NCBI RefSeq assembly: GCF_004023625.1
Contig: NZ_RPDJ01000026.1
Span: 1-64,000, forward strand
Reading direction: 5' to 3'
Origin: Streptomyces cavernae
GTDB lineage: Bacteria; Actinomycetota; Actinomycetes; Streptomycetales; Streptomycetaceae
Length of the DNA stretch: 64,000 nucleotides
Shown here: piece by piece, positions 41,499 through 51,637 of the stretch
Position numbering within the stretch: position 1 is the stretch's first letter
How the letters are laid out: each line of letters begins with the position of its first letter
Position numbers and translations under genes: made by a program
The notes under the pieces: generated by a model
What the model was told of the DNA's origin: nothing
The model's database searches: none
Seen by the model: the letters and a program-made list of their open reading frames with translations, nothing else

Positions 41499-42155
41499 GT
41501 GCGTTCTCTTCCCCTGCCGCTCACCCTGGGCGCGCGCCTGCTGCCGGTCGCCGTGCTGGCGTCCATGGGCTGGGCCCTGTCCTCGGGCCCGTTCGCCTCG
41601 ACCCCGGCCGCGGATGACGACAAGAAGCCGCAGAGCGAGTCGACGACCGCCCCGTCCAGAACGGCGGCGCCGATGACGTACCGCACCTCGCCCGAACCCT
41701 GTCGCGGGATCAGCCAGGCCACGGTGAAGTCGCTGGTGCCGGGTGCCAAGACGGCCGGCAAGGAGATCCCGTCGACCGACAAGACGCTGCGCCGCACCTG
41801 CTCGTGGAACGCGCTGAAGGGCTTCGACTACCGCTGGCTGGACGTCTCGTACGAACTCAAGAAGTCCGACGAGGCGGCCCGGAGCGCCTACGGGCAGCGT
41901 CTCGAGGAGAAGGGCGGTGGCGGCGCGGTCCCCGGTCTCGGCGACACGGGCTACTCCGTCGTGAACCTCACCACCAAGGACAAGCAGCAGACGCGCGAGG
42001 GTGTGGTGGTCACTCGCGTGTCCAACGCCCTGGTCGTCGTCACGTACAACGGCAGTGACTTCGAGACGAAGAAGGCACCCAGCACGGACGAGATCAACAA
42101 GGGCGCCATCAAGGCCGCCAAGGAGGCGGTGGCCGCGCTGGAGAAGGCCCAGTAG
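41499..42155 (+). CDS. Secreted protein, unknown function (DUF3558-like)
   Basis: A 218-residue exported protein. From the GTG at 41499 it begins with a signal-like segment (RSLPLPLTLGARLLPVAVLA), then an Asp/Lys/Ser linker and a folded domain with two cysteines (PEPCRGIS and RRTCSWN). The pattern of C-x-n-C-xW followed by alternating beta strands (LDVSYELKK ... GVVVTRVSNALVVVTYNG) resembles DUF3558-type proteins. An in-frame ATG at 41427 is rejected as start because the added residues lack signal character. Function unknown. Confidence 0.75.
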   Translation: MRSLPLPLTLGARLLPVAVLASMGWALSSGPFASTPAADDDKKPQSESTTAPSRTAAPMTYRTSPEPCRGISQATVKSLVPGAKTAGKEIPSTDKTLRRTCSWNALKGFDYRWLDVSYELKKSDEAARSAYGQRLEEKGGGGAVPGLGDTGYSVVNLTTKDKQQTREGVVVTRVSNALVVVTYNGSDFETKKAPSTDEINKGAIKAAKEAVAALEKAQ

Positions 42156-42183
42156 GGTCCTCCCCCGGCGTCGGCCCTCCGCA

Positions 42184-43725
<1,542 letters not shown>

Positions 43726-43775
43726 GGGCAGGCCAATCGATCAGGGGGACGGAAAAGGCCGTGCGGGGGCCCTTG

Positions 43776-43801
43776 CCCCTCCCCGGGACCGTGGGGAGGG
43801 G
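43776..43801 (-). terminator. Hairpin between F420 oxidoreductase and NCS1 genes
   Basis: CCCCTCCCC (43776-43784) and GGGGAGGGG (43793-43801) form a perfect 9-bp stem with an 8-base loop, 59 bases after the oxidoreductase stop and 51 bases before the permease start. It may attenuate readthrough, lowering permease relative to enzyme expression. Confidence 0.6.
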
Positions 43802-43859
43802 TGACGAGGGGTGGGGGGCTGGGACGGAGCGGGAACAACCGGTGACGACGCGGGGGCGC

Positions 43860-44882
43860 TCAGGAGTTGACGGCCGGGATCACCGTGGATCCGTAGACGT
43901 CGATGACGCGTTCCTGAGCGTCGTGCATGTCGTAGACGGCGAACTGGTCGACGCCCAGCTCGCGCAGCGCGTGCAGCTTCTCGATGTGCTTCTCGGCCGG
44001 CCCGATGACGCAGAACCGGTCGACGATCTCGTCGGGCACGAACTGGGTGTCGGGGTTGCCGCTGCGTCCGTGGTGGGAGTAGTCGTAGCCCTCACGGGCC
44101 TTGATGTAGTCGGTGAGTTCGTCCGGAACGGCGGCGGAGTGCTCGCCGTACTTGGCGACCAGGTCGGCGACGTGGTTGCCGACCATCCCGCCGAACCAGC
44201 GGCACTGCTCACGGGCGTGGGCGAGCGCCTGAGGCGAGTCGTCCTCGGTGACGTAGGCGGGCGCGGCGACACAGATCTTGACGTCGGACGGGTCGCGTCC
44301 GGCCGCGGCGGCCGCGTCCTTGACGGCCTTGACCATGTACTCCGTCAGATACAGGTCGGCGAGCTGGAGGATGAAACCGTCCGCCTCCTCACCGGTCATC
44401 TTCAGCGCCTTGGGTCCGTACGCGGCCATCCACACCGGCAGCCGGGCGCCCGGCTTGATCCAGGGGAAGCTGATGACCGTGCCACCGCCGAGGTCGGCCT
44501 CCTCGCCGCTGCCGAGCGCCCGGATCACCTTCATGGCGTCGCTGATCCGGGCCAGGGTGTTGGGCTTGCGGCCCGCGACCCGCATCGCCGAGTCGCCGCG
44601 TCCGATACCGCAGATGGTGCGGTTGCCGAACATGTCGTTGAGGGTGGCGAAGGTGGAGGCGGTGACCTCCCAGGTGCGGGTGCCCGGGTTGGTGACCATC
44701 GGACCGACGGTCAGCTTCTCCGTGCTGCTGAGGATCTGGCTGTAGATGACGAAGGGTTCCTGCCACAGCACCGCGGAGTCGAAGGTCCAGCCGTGGGTGA
44801 AGCCGTTTTCCTCGGCGCGCTTCATCAGGCTGATGACCTTCGAGGCCGGTGGGTCCGTCTGCAGGACGAGTCCGAAGTCCAT
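43860..44882 (-). CDS. LLM-class F420-dependent oxidoreductase (TIGR03842 type)
   Basis: A 340-residue TIM-barrel protein of the bacterial luciferase-like superfamily, F420-dependent branch related to methylenetetrahydromethanopterin reductase. Markers: MDFGLVLQTDPPASKVISLM, TFDSAVLWQEPFV, GPMVTNPGTRTWEVTAS, ICGIGRGDSAMRVAGRKPN and VWMAAYGPKALKMTGEEADG. This subfamily is typically found beside dihydropyrimidinase, as here (24 bases after hydA). The reaction is undemonstrated; F420-linked reduction or oxidation of a pyrimidine-related compound is a reasonable hypothesis because no classical dihydropyrimidine dehydrogenase is encoded nearby. Confidence 0.9.
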   Translation of the reverse strand: MDFGLVLQTDPPASKVISLMKRAEENGFTHGWTFDSAVLWQEPFVIYSQILSSTEKLTVGPMVTNPGTRTWEVTASTFATLNDMFGNRTICGIGRGDSAMRVAGRKPNTLARISDAMKVIRALGSGEEADLGGGTVISFPWIKPGARLPVWMAAYGPKALKMTGEEADGFILQLADLYLTEYMVKAVKDAAAAAGRDPSDVKICVAAPAYVTEDDSPQALAHAREQCRWFGGMVGNHVADLVAKYGEHSAAVPDELTDYIKAREGYDYSHHGRSGNPDTQFVPDEIVDRFCVIGPAEKHIEKLHALRELGVDQFAVYDMHDAQERVIDVYGSTVIPAVNS

Positions 44883-44906
44883 GTGCCGCGCTCCTGGTCC
44901 GGGTTC

Positions 44907-46310
44907 TCAGTTCAGATACTGACAGGTGGAGCGGGGGGTGTAGACGCCGTGTCCCGCGCGTCCGGTGAACTCCCGCTCGGTGATGACGAGTTCGCCGCGT
45001 GAGAGCACGGTCTCCACCCGTCCGGTGACGCGCTTGCCCTCGTACGCCGAGTAGTCGACGTTCATGTGGTGGGTCTCGGCGGACATGACCTGCTCGGCGC
45101 TCGGGTCGTAGATGACGACGTCGGCGTCGGCGCCCGGGGCGATGGTGCCCTTCTTCGGGTACAGGCCGAACATCCGGGCCGGGGTCGCGCAGGCGATCTC
45201 GATCCAGCGGCGGCGCGAGATGTGTCCGTCGACGACGGCCTGGTGCAGCAGGTCCATACGGTTCTCGACGCCCGGCAGACCGTTGGGGATCTTGGAGAAG
45301 TCGCCGCGGCCGAGTTCCTTCTGCCCGACGAAGCAGAAGGGGCAGTGGTCGGTGGAGACCACCTGAAGGTCGTTGGTGCGCAGGCCCTTCCACAGCTGGG
45401 CCTGGTGCTCGCGCGGCCGCAGCGGAGTGGAGCACACGTACTTGGCGCCCTCGAAGTCCGGTTCGGCGAGGTTGTCGGTGGAGAGGAACAGGTACTGCGG
45501 GCAGGTCTCGCCGAAGACGTTCAGGCCGTCGTCGCGGGCCTTGGCCAGTTCGGCGACCGCCTCCATGGCCGAGACGTGCACCACGTACAGGGGTGCGCCC
45601 GCGACCTGGGCGAGCTTGATGGCGCGGTGGGTGGCCTCGGCCTCCAGCAGCGCCTTGCGGACCTCTCCGTGGAAGCGCGGATCGGTCTCGCCCCGGGCCA
45701 GCGCCTGTTCGACGAGGACGTCGATCGCGATGCCGTTCTCGGCGTGCATCATGATCAGTCCGCCGTTCTCGGCGGAGCGCTGCATGGCGCGCAGGATCTG
45801 GCCGTCGTCGCTGTAGAAGACGCCGGGGTAGGCCATGAACTGCTTGAAGGAGGTCACGCCCTCCTCCACCAGCAGGTCCATCTCCTTCAGCGTCTCCTCG
45901 TTGACGTCGGAGACGATCATGTGGAAGCCGTAGTCGATGGCGCACTTGCCGTCGGCCTTGGCATTCCAGGCGTCGAGTCCCTCGCGCAGCGAGTGGCCCA
46001 CGCTCTGCACCGCGAAGTCGATGATGGTGGTGGTGCCGCCCCAGGCGGCGGCCCGGGTGCCGGTCTCGAAGGTGTCGGAGGCGAAGGTGCCGCCGAACGG
46101 CAGCTCCATGTGGGTGTGGGCGTCGACTCCGCCCGGGATGACGTACTTGCCGGTGGCGTCTATGGTCCGCTCGGCCGTCCAGGAGCCGGCGGCGTCGGTG
46201 CCTGACGCGGCGAGCGCCGCGATACGGCCGTCCTCGATGAGGACGTCGGCGTGGATTTCGTCGGACGCGGTGATGACGAGACCACCGCGGATGACGGTAC
46301 GGCTGCTCAT
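44907..46310 (-). CDS. hydA: Dihydropyrimidinase / D-hydantoinase
   Basis: A 467-residue binuclear-zinc cyclic amidohydrolase opening dihydrouracil, dihydrothymine or hydantoins to N-carbamoyl compounds. His65 and His67 in DAHTHMELPFGG, the carbamylated Lys156 in TSFKQFMAYPG, then MHAENG, VVHVS and STDHCPF supply the metal ligands. The ATG at 46310 begins the first conserved strand (RTVIRGGLVITASDE). It lies between the first beta-ureidopropionase-like gene and the F420 oxidoreductase, all on the minus strand, matching step 2 of reductive pyrimidine breakdown. Confidence 0.95.
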   Translation of the reverse strand: MSSRTVIRGGLVITASDEIHADVLIEDGRIAALAASGTDAAGSWTAERTIDATGKYVIPGGVDAHTHMELPFGGTFASDTFETGTRAAAWGGTTTIIDFAVQSVGHSLREGLDAWNAKADGKCAIDYGFHMIVSDVNEETLKEMDLLVEEGVTSFKQFMAYPGVFYSDDGQILRAMQRSAENGGLIMMHAENGIAIDVLVEQALARGETDPRFHGEVRKALLEAEATHRAIKLAQVAGAPLYVVHVSAMEAVAELAKARDDGLNVFGETCPQYLFLSTDNLAEPDFEGAKYVCSTPLRPREHQAQLWKGLRTNDLQVVSTDHCPFCFVGQKELGRGDFSKIPNGLPGVENRMDLLHQAVVDGHISRRRWIEIACATPARMFGLYPKKGTIAPGADADVVIYDPSAEQVMSAETHHMNVDYSAYEGKRVTGRVETVLSRGELVITEREFTGRAGHGVYTPRSTCQYLN

Positions 46311-46414
46311 GCGTTGACGCTCCGCTCGGTTGTGGTCGGAAAGTGCGGATGGGTGGGGATGTCCCCGGCTCGAACGCGGTTCAGAGCCTGGGGGAGGCTG
46401 GTCGCGCCCACGCG

Positions 46415-46442
46415 GCGGGGCCGCAGGGTGTTGCGGCCCCGC
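46415..46442 (-). terminator. Hairpin after the first beta-ureidopropionase-like gene
   Basis: GCGGGGCCGCA (46415-46425), 6-base loop, TGCGGCCCCGC (46432-46442): an 11-bp perfect stem starting 8 bases past the stop codon. It separates this gene from hydA, 105 bases downstream. hydA may therefore have its own promoter or be partly attenuated. Confidence 0.75.
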
Positions 46443-46449
46443 GCCCCTG

Positions 46450-47292
46450 TCACGGAGCCGTGAGCGGCTCGTACGCTCCCGGCGCGCGGTCGCGGTAGAA
46501 CTGCCAGCGGTCGCGGACCTCGCGCAGCTTGGCCAGGTCGAGGTCGCGCACGACGAGTTCGGTCTCCTTGTCGCTCGCGACCTCCCCGACGAACTGCGCC
46601 TCCGGGTCCACGAAGTACGAGGTGCCGTAGAAGTCGTTGGTGCCGTACTCCTCCACGCCCACGCGGTTGATGGCGCCCACGAAGTACTCGTTGGCGACGG
46701 CCGCCGCCGGCTGCTCCAACTGCCAGAGGTAGCCGGACAGTCCGCGTGAGGTGGCCGAGGGGTTGAAGACGATCTCGGCACCCGCGAGGCCGAGCGCGCG
46801 CCAGCCCTCCGGGAAGTGGCGGTCGTAGCAGATGTAGACGCCGATCCTGCCCGCCTTGGTGTCGAAGACCGGCCAACCGCTGTTGCCCGGGCGGAAGTAG
46901 AACTTCTCCCAGAACCCCTCGACCTGCGGGATGTGGGTCTTGCGGTACTTCCCGAGGTAGGAGCCGTCCGCGTCGATCACCGCGGCGGTGTTGTAGAGGA
47001 CGCCGGGCTGCTCCTCCTCGTACATCGGCAGGACCAGGACGATGCCCAGTTCCTTGGCGAGCGCCTGGAAACGCTTGACGATCGGGCCGTCCGGGATCTG
47101 CTCGGCGTACTCGTAGAACGCCTTGTCCTGGACCTGGCAGAAATAGGGCCCGTAGAACAGCTCCTGGAAACACAGGACCTGGGCGCCCTGCGCGGCGGCG
47201 TCGCGGGCCGCCTGCTCGTGGACCTGGATCATGGATTCCTTGTCGCCGGTCCACGCGGTCTGGAAGACGGCGGCACGGATCACTCTGCTCAT
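46450..47292 (-). CDS. Beta-ureidopropionase-like nitrilase-superfamily amidohydrolase (copy 1)
   Basis: A 280-residue carbon-nitrogen hydrolase with the Glu-Lys-Cys triad Glu44 (CFQELF), Lys118 (YRKTHIP) and Cys155 (YICYDRHFPE). It hydrolyses N-carbamoyl-beta-alanine or related N-carbamoyl amino acids to the amino acid, CO2 and ammonia, step 3 of reductive pyrimidine degradation. Same orientation as hydA downstream. A second gene with the same triad spacing and many identical blocks lies at 50524-51366. Start codon ATG with CGGAGGTCC upstream. Confidence 0.93.
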   Translation of the reverse strand: MSRVIRAAVFQTAWTGDKESMIQVHEQAARDAAAQGAQVLCFQELFYGPYFCQVQDKAFYEYAEQIPDGPIVKRFQALAKELGIVLVLPMYEEEQPGVLYNTAAVIDADGSYLGKYRKTHIPQVEGFWEKFYFRPGNSGWPVFDTKAGRIGVYICYDRHFPEGWRALGLAGAEIVFNPSATSRGLSGYLWQLEQPAAAVANEYFVGAINRVGVEEYGTNDFYGTSYFVDPEAQFVGEVASDKETELVVRDLDLAKLREVRDRWQFYRDRAPGAYEPLTAP

Positions 47293-47471
47293 CGGGACCT
47301 CCGGTAGCTCGGTGTGCGGCGAGCGTAGGGGGGCCCGCGGGGCGGATTGAGTTGCACCGTGTCACGTCTCGGGGCGCCGGGCGTGCCACCGTGTCACCCT
47401 TGCAAGACCCCATGTTTCACCGCCGTTTTCCCAGGTAGTGCTGTGTTTCCCCGCTGTTTCCCGGCGTCGTG

Positions 47472-49025
47472 TCAGCCCCGTTGCGCGTCGTGTGCGAGGA
47501 GGGCGATGTGTACCGACGCGGCCTGCTCGAAATCGTCCAGGTCGACACCGAGCAGGGCCTGTATGGCTTCCAGCCGGCGGTACAGCGCCGGGCGGCTGAC
47601 ATGGTGCAGTTGGGCGGTACGGGACTTGTTCCGGCCCGTGGCGAGATACGTCCGCAGCACGGAGAACAGGTCCGGGTCGGCCCGGCTGAGCAGTCCGTCC
47701 AACTCGCGCTCCGCGAAGGACTGGACCTGCGGGTCGTCCCGCAACAGCCGGATCAGGCCCCGCAGATGAACGTCCTTCAGTCGGACGACCGCCGGGAGGT
47801 TCAGCGCGGCCGAGGAGTCGGCCACGGCGTCCGCCACGTGCTGGGCCTCGCGCACCCCGGCGGGGACGTCCTCCCACGCGGTCCGCGCGTCCGCCGCGGC
47901 GACGACCGTGCGCTCCGCCCCCGCCTCCGTGCGCAGCCGGGTGGCGAAGTGCGCCGACAGCGCCTCGGCGTCCTGGTCCCGGGCGAGGCTGAGCAGCACG
48001 GCGGTGGCCGAGTCGGCCAGCTCGGCGACCAGCCCGGGCAGTCCCAGCAGCCGCAGCACACGGTCGAGCCGGCCGGTGTCCGCGCCCCGGACCACCATCG
48101 GCACGAACGTGCGGTAGTTGACCGGGAGCCCCGCGGCGCGGACCCGGGGCAGGAGTTGCCGGGCCGGCACGATCCCGCTCACCAGGTCGGTCAGCAGGCT
48201 CTGCGCGGACTGTTCCTCCCAGGTGTGCACCGCCCCGCCGAGCATGCGGTGCAGCACCAGCGCCTCGGCCGCCCGGTCGGCCAGCAGCCGTCCCGTCTCG
48301 GCGTCACCGCGGTAGCCGCACAGGACGATGCGGCCCCAGCGCTCGCCGCGCCCGCCCAGTTCCGCCCGGATCCAGCCGTCGCCCTCGTTGCCGCCCGCCT
48401 GCCGGGCGATCCGCTCCCAGTCGCGCAGCACGTCGTCGACCGCCGACCGCTCCCCCGCCGTGGCGAGCACCCGGTGCGCGAGGTTGGTGACGACGACGGG
48501 GCAGCCGCTGTGCCCGGCCACCTCGTCGAGCAGCTGCTGCAGCGGGGCGCCCGCGGTGATCAGCCCGGTGAGCGCGGTCCGCACGGCCTCCGACAGGCTG
48601 ACCGCCGCGAACTTGCGCCGTACCAGCCGGGACTGGACCTCCTCTGTGAGGTCGGCGAAGGGGAATGGCCGGTGCAGCACCACCATGGGCAGCCCGCAGC
48701 GCTCCGCCGCCCGGCGCATCACCTCCGGCGGCGCGGGGAAGGCCCGGCCGAGCCCGAGGACGACGGCCGCGGCCTCCGCGCGGTGCAGTGAGCGGATGTA
48801 CTCGGCCTGTGCCTCCGGATCGCCGGCCAGCAGCACCCCGGTGGTGAGGACCATCTCGCCGCCGGAGAGCATCACACCGACGTCGGCGGCCTCGGCGACG
48901 TGCACCCAGCGCACCGGCCGGTCGAGCTGGGCCGCGCCGGCCACCACCTCGGGCTCCCCCGCCAGCACCCGTTCCAGGCTGAGGACCTGGCGGACCGACA
49001 GGGTGGGTTCCAAGGAGGTGGCCAT
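47472..49025 (-). CDS. PucR-family transcriptional regulator
   Basis: A 517-residue regulator. N-terminal PucR domain (about 10-130, SVRQVLSLERVLAGEPEVVA, GEMVLTTGVLL), a central GGDEF-like/CdaR region, and the C-terminal PucR helix-turn-helix (about 455-510, RTYLATGRNKSRTAQLHHVS followed by RPALYRRL). PucR proteins control purine and other nitrogen-compound catabolism. Its position between the two amidohydrolase sub-clusters makes it the obvious candidate regulator of both. ATG at 49025 with GGGAATG upstream. The dyads at 51398-51428 are possible targets. Confidence 0.93.
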   Translation of the reverse strand: MATSLEPTLSVRQVLSLERVLAGEPEVVAGAAQLDRPVRWVHVAEAADVGVMLSGGEMVLTTGVLLAGDPEAQAEYIRSLHRAEAAAVVLGLGRAFPAPPEVMRRAAERCGLPMVVLHRPFPFADLTEEVQSRLVRRKFAAVSLSEAVRTALTGLITAGAPLQQLLDEVAGHSGCPVVVTNLAHRVLATAGERSAVDDVLRDWERIARQAGGNEGDGWIRAELGGRGERWGRIVLCGYRGDAETGRLLADRAAEALVLHRMLGGAVHTWEEQSAQSLLTDLVSGIVPARQLLPRVRAAGLPVNYRTFVPMVVRGADTGRLDRVLRLLGLPGLVAELADSATAVLLSLARDQDAEALSAHFATRLRTEAGAERTVVAAADARTAWEDVPAGVREAQHVADAVADSSAALNLPAVVRLKDVHLRGLIRLLRDDPQVQSFAERELDGLLSRADPDLFSVLRTYLATGRNKSRTAQLHHVSRPALYRRLEAIQALLGVDLDDFEQAASVHIALLAHDAQRG

Positions 49026-49225
49026 GGCGACATTCCCCTTTTTTCTGTGGCTCGGTTCGCCTGGGGGGCGCCGGAGCCTGTGCGGAGGGCCCGAGCGTGC
49101 TCAGCTCCTCGACACAGGCGCGCCCCTTCGGCTCACTCGCCTTGCTCCGGTGCTACTCAGGACACCCCATGACCGGCCATGTCATGACGTGCCGCGCCAG
49201 ACGTACCGCATGATGACAGACCATG
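49026..49225. other. Upstream region of pucR with repeated CCATGTCA
   Basis: 200 bases between the aminotransferase stop and the regulator start. CCATGTCATGAC at 49177-49188 and CCATGTCAGGAC at 49221-49232 are near-identical direct repeats 44 bases apart; the second overlaps the aminotransferase stop codon. TCATGA is self-complementary. These may be autoregulatory sites for the PucR protein; no promoter hexamer is clear. Confidence 0.4.
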
Positions 49226-50527
49226 TCAGGACAGGACTCTCCGCAGCGCCTGCTCGAGGATCTCGGCACCCTCCTCCGCCTCGGCGACGGTGAGCGAGAG
49301 CGGCGGGGCGACACGCAGTGCGCTGGTGTTGTGGCCACCGCCCTTGCCGATCAGCAGCCCGCCCTCGCGGGCCGCCTCCAGCACGGCCGCGGCGGCGTCC
49401 GGGTCGGCGGCGTCGGTGCCGGGCCTGACCAGTTCGACACCGATCATCAGGCCGCGCCCGCGTACCTCCCGTACCCCCGGGAGCTGTGCGGCGACGGCCC
49501 GCAGCCGCTCGATGAGCAGTCCGCCGACGCGCCGGGCGTTGCCCTGCAGATCGTGTTCGAGGAGGTAGGTGAGGTTGGCGAGGCCCGCGGCCATGGTGAT
49601 CTGGGTGCCGCCGAAGGTGGAGATGGAGTTGGAGTCGAGGCAGTTCATGATCTCGGCGCGGGCGACGACACCGCCGATGGAGCTGCCGTTGCCGATGCCC
49701 TTGGCGAAGGTGAGGATGTCCGGCGGACCGCTCCGGGCGTGTGCCTGCCAGCCCCAGAAGTGGTCGCCGGTGCGGCCCCAGCCGGTCTGCACCTCGTCGG
49801 CGATCCACAGGATGCCGCGCGGGTTGAGGACCTCGCGGAAGGCCGCGTAGAGGCCGTCGGGCGGGGAGGTGAAACCGCCGACGCCCTGGATCGGTTCGGC
49901 GATCAGGGCCGCGGGCGGACGGCCGTGACCGAGCAGGTCCTCCAAGTCCGCGACGCAGGCGGCGATGAAGTCGGCGTCGCTGAGGTGGGCGTACGGGCCG
50001 CGGGTGCGGACGCCGCCGTGTACGTAGAGGGTCTGCAGAGGTGACAGCGATGTCGGCGACCAGCCCCTGTTGCCGGTGATGCCGACCGCGCTGAACGAGC
50101 GGCCGTGGTAGCTGTTGCGCATCGCGAGGATCTGGTTGCTGCGCCGGTACGCCGTCGCGAGCAGCAGCGCCGTGTCGTTGGCCTCCGTGCCAGAGGTGGT
50201 GAAGAAGACCCGTGCGTCCGGGATGCCGGACAGCTGGGCGATGCGCTCGGCGAGCTCGACCATCGGCCGGTTGAGGTAGAGGGTCGAGGAGTGCAGGATC
50301 CGCCCGGCCTGGTCGCTGATCGCCTTGGTGACCTCGGGCAGGGCGTGCGCGGTCATCGTGGTCAGGATCCCGCCGAAGAAGTCGAGGTACTTGTTGCCCT
50401 CGGCGTCCCAGACGTGGCGGCCCTCGCCATGGGTGATCTCGATCGGCTCGTCGTAGTAGAGCGCGAGCCACTCGGGCAGCACGGCCTTGTGCCGCTCGTG
50501 GAGGTCGTTCGACGGATGGGGTGTCAT
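49226..50527 (-). CDS. Class III (PLP) aminotransferase, probable beta-alanine/3-aminoisobutyrate:2-oxoacid type
   Basis: A 433-residue fold-type-I PLP aminotransferase of the omega-amino acid class. Landmarks: DAEGNKYLDFFGGILT, FFTTSGTEANDTALLLA (phosphate site), NSYHGRSFSAVG, AEPIQGVGGF, WIADEVQTGWGRTG (Asp to PLP nitrogen) and FAKGIGNGSSIGG (Lys forming the Schiff base). Alanine-glyoxylate/beta-alanine-type enzymes share these. The start overlaps the stop of the second amidohydrolase (ATGA), so its substrate is probably the beta-amino acid released by that enzyme. The exact amino acceptor is inferred. Confidence 0.9.
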   Translation of the reverse strand: MTPHPSNDLHERHKAVLPEWLALYYDEPIEITHGEGRHVWDAEGNKYLDFFGGILTTMTAHALPEVTKAISDQAGRILHSSTLYLNRPMVELAERIAQLSGIPDARVFFTTSGTEANDTALLLATAYRRSNQILAMRNSYHGRSFSAVGITGNRGWSPTSLSPLQTLYVHGGVRTRGPYAHLSDADFIAACVADLEDLLGHGRPPAALIAEPIQGVGGFTSPPDGLYAAFREVLNPRGILWIADEVQTGWGRTGDHFWGWQAHARSGPPDILTFAKGIGNGSSIGGVVARAEIMNCLDSNSISTFGGTQITMAAGLANLTYLLEHDLQGNARRVGGLLIERLRAVAAQLPGVREVRGRGLMIGVELVRPGTDAADPDAAAAVLEAAREGGLLIGKGGGHNTSALRVAPPLSLTVAEAEEGAEILEQALRRVLS

Positions 50528-51366
50528 GGCTGCACCAGCCCTTCGTACGCGTCGGGGCGGCGGTCGCGGTAGAACGCCCACTGCTGCCGCACTTCCTCGA
50601 TGAGGTCGAAGTCGAGGTCGCGTACGACCAGTTCCTCCGTCTTGTCGTCGGCGATCTCCCCCACAAACTGTCCACGCGGGTCGACGAAGTAACTCGATCC
50701 GTAGAAGTCGTTGTCGCCGTACTCCTCCCGCCCGACGCGGTTGATGGCAGCGATGAAGTACTCGTTGGCGACCGCCGCGGCCGGCTGCTCAAGCTGCCAC
50801 AGGTACGACGACAGGCTCCGCGAGGTGGCCGACGGATTGTACACCAACTGGGCGCCGTTCAAGCCGAGTTGCCGCCAGCCCTCGGGGAAGTGGCGGTCGT
50901 AGCAGATGTAGACGCCCACCTTGCCGACGGCGGTGTCGAAGACGGGCCAGCCGAGGTTGCCCGGTTTGAAGTAGTACTTCTCCCAGAAGCCCTTGACCTG
51001 CGGGATGTGATGCTTGCGGTACTTGCCGAGGTACGAGCCGTCCGCGTCGATCACGGCCGCGGTGTTGAAGTAGAAGCCGGACTGCTCGACCTCGAAGACG
51101 GGGACGACGACGACCATCCCGGTCTCGCGGGCGAGGTCCTGCATCCGGCGCACGGTCGGCCCGTCGGGCACGGGCTCGGCCCAGCGGTAGTGCTCCGGCT
51201 CCTGGACCTGGCAGAAGTAGGGCGCGTTGAACACTTCCTGGAAGCCGATGATCCGCGCCCCCTGCCGGGCGGCCTCGCGGGCGTGCTCCTCGTGCTTGGC
51301 GACCATGGACGCGGTGTCGCCGGTCCAGGTCGCCTGGACCAGAGCGGCGCGTACGACGTTGGCCAT
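50524..51366 (-). CDS. Beta-ureidopropionase-like nitrilase-superfamily amidohydrolase (copy 2)
   Basis: A 280-residue paralogue of the protein at 46450-47292 with the same length and the same catalytic positions Glu44 (GFQEVF), Lys118 (YRKHHIP) and Cys155 (YICYDRHFPE). Many blocks are identical (for example NTAAVIDADGSYLGKYRK). It is the first gene of a two-gene operon with the aminotransferase, whose start overlaps its stop. Predicted action is release of beta-alanine or 3-aminoisobutyrate from N-carbamoyl forms. The ATG follows AGGAGCAGCTC; a palindromic operator lies 32-62 bases upstream. Confidence 0.93.
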   Translation of the reverse strand: MANVVRAALVQATWTGDTASMVAKHEEHAREAARQGARIIGFQEVFNAPYFCQVQEPEHYRWAEPVPDGPTVRRMQDLARETGMVVVVPVFEVEQSGFYFNTAAVIDADGSYLGKYRKHHIPQVKGFWEKYYFKPGNLGWPVFDTAVGKVGVYICYDRHFPEGWRQLGLNGAQLVYNPSATSRSLSSYLWQLEQPAAAVANEYFIAAINRVGREEYGDNDFYGSSYFVDPRGQFVGEIADDKTEELVVRDLDFDLIEEVRQQWAFYRDRRPDAYEGLVQP

Positions 51367-51397
51367 GAGCTGCTCCTTCGACGGGGACGTCAGAGAG

Positions 51398-51428
51398 CCT
51401 CTACGCCCGTAGACGCAGGCCGTAGAGG
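51398..51428. promoter_or_regulatory. Three-half-site operator upstream of amidohydrolase copy 2
   Basis: CCTCTACG (51398-51405), CGTAGACG (about 51408-51415) and CGTAGAGG (51421-51428). The first two form the dyad TCTACG-CC-CGTAGA, and the outer pair forms a second dyad, CCTCTACG...CGTAGAGG. It is placed 32 bases ahead of the ATG, where a repressor or activator would act. PucR is the nearest regulator; the assignment is inference. Confidence 0.6.
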
Positions 51429-51531
51429 CACGAACGTAAGCCGAGCCGCCGGGCTGGGCAAGACCATCGCCGTGAACCGGCTGAGTCGATCACGTTTCCT
51501 ACCCCAGTGGGTGAGTGGCCAGCGCCGTGGG

Positions 51532-51545
51532 TGAAGGGCCCTTCA
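51532..51545. other. 14-bp perfect palindrome TGAAGGGCCCTTCA
   Basis: Self-complementary over all 14 bases and lying 92 bases downstream of the collagen-like gene on the minus strand. With no loop it is more like a protein site than a terminator. The rest of the gap (51367-51637) shows nothing else convincing. Confidence 0.4.
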
Positions 51546-51637
51546 TTCCTCCCCAGCTTCCCGCCGGCGGGTGCCCGTCGCCAAGTGGTGGGCGCCGTCT
51601 CCGGTCGGTGGCGTTCCGTCGGCGGGCGAGTGCCGGG

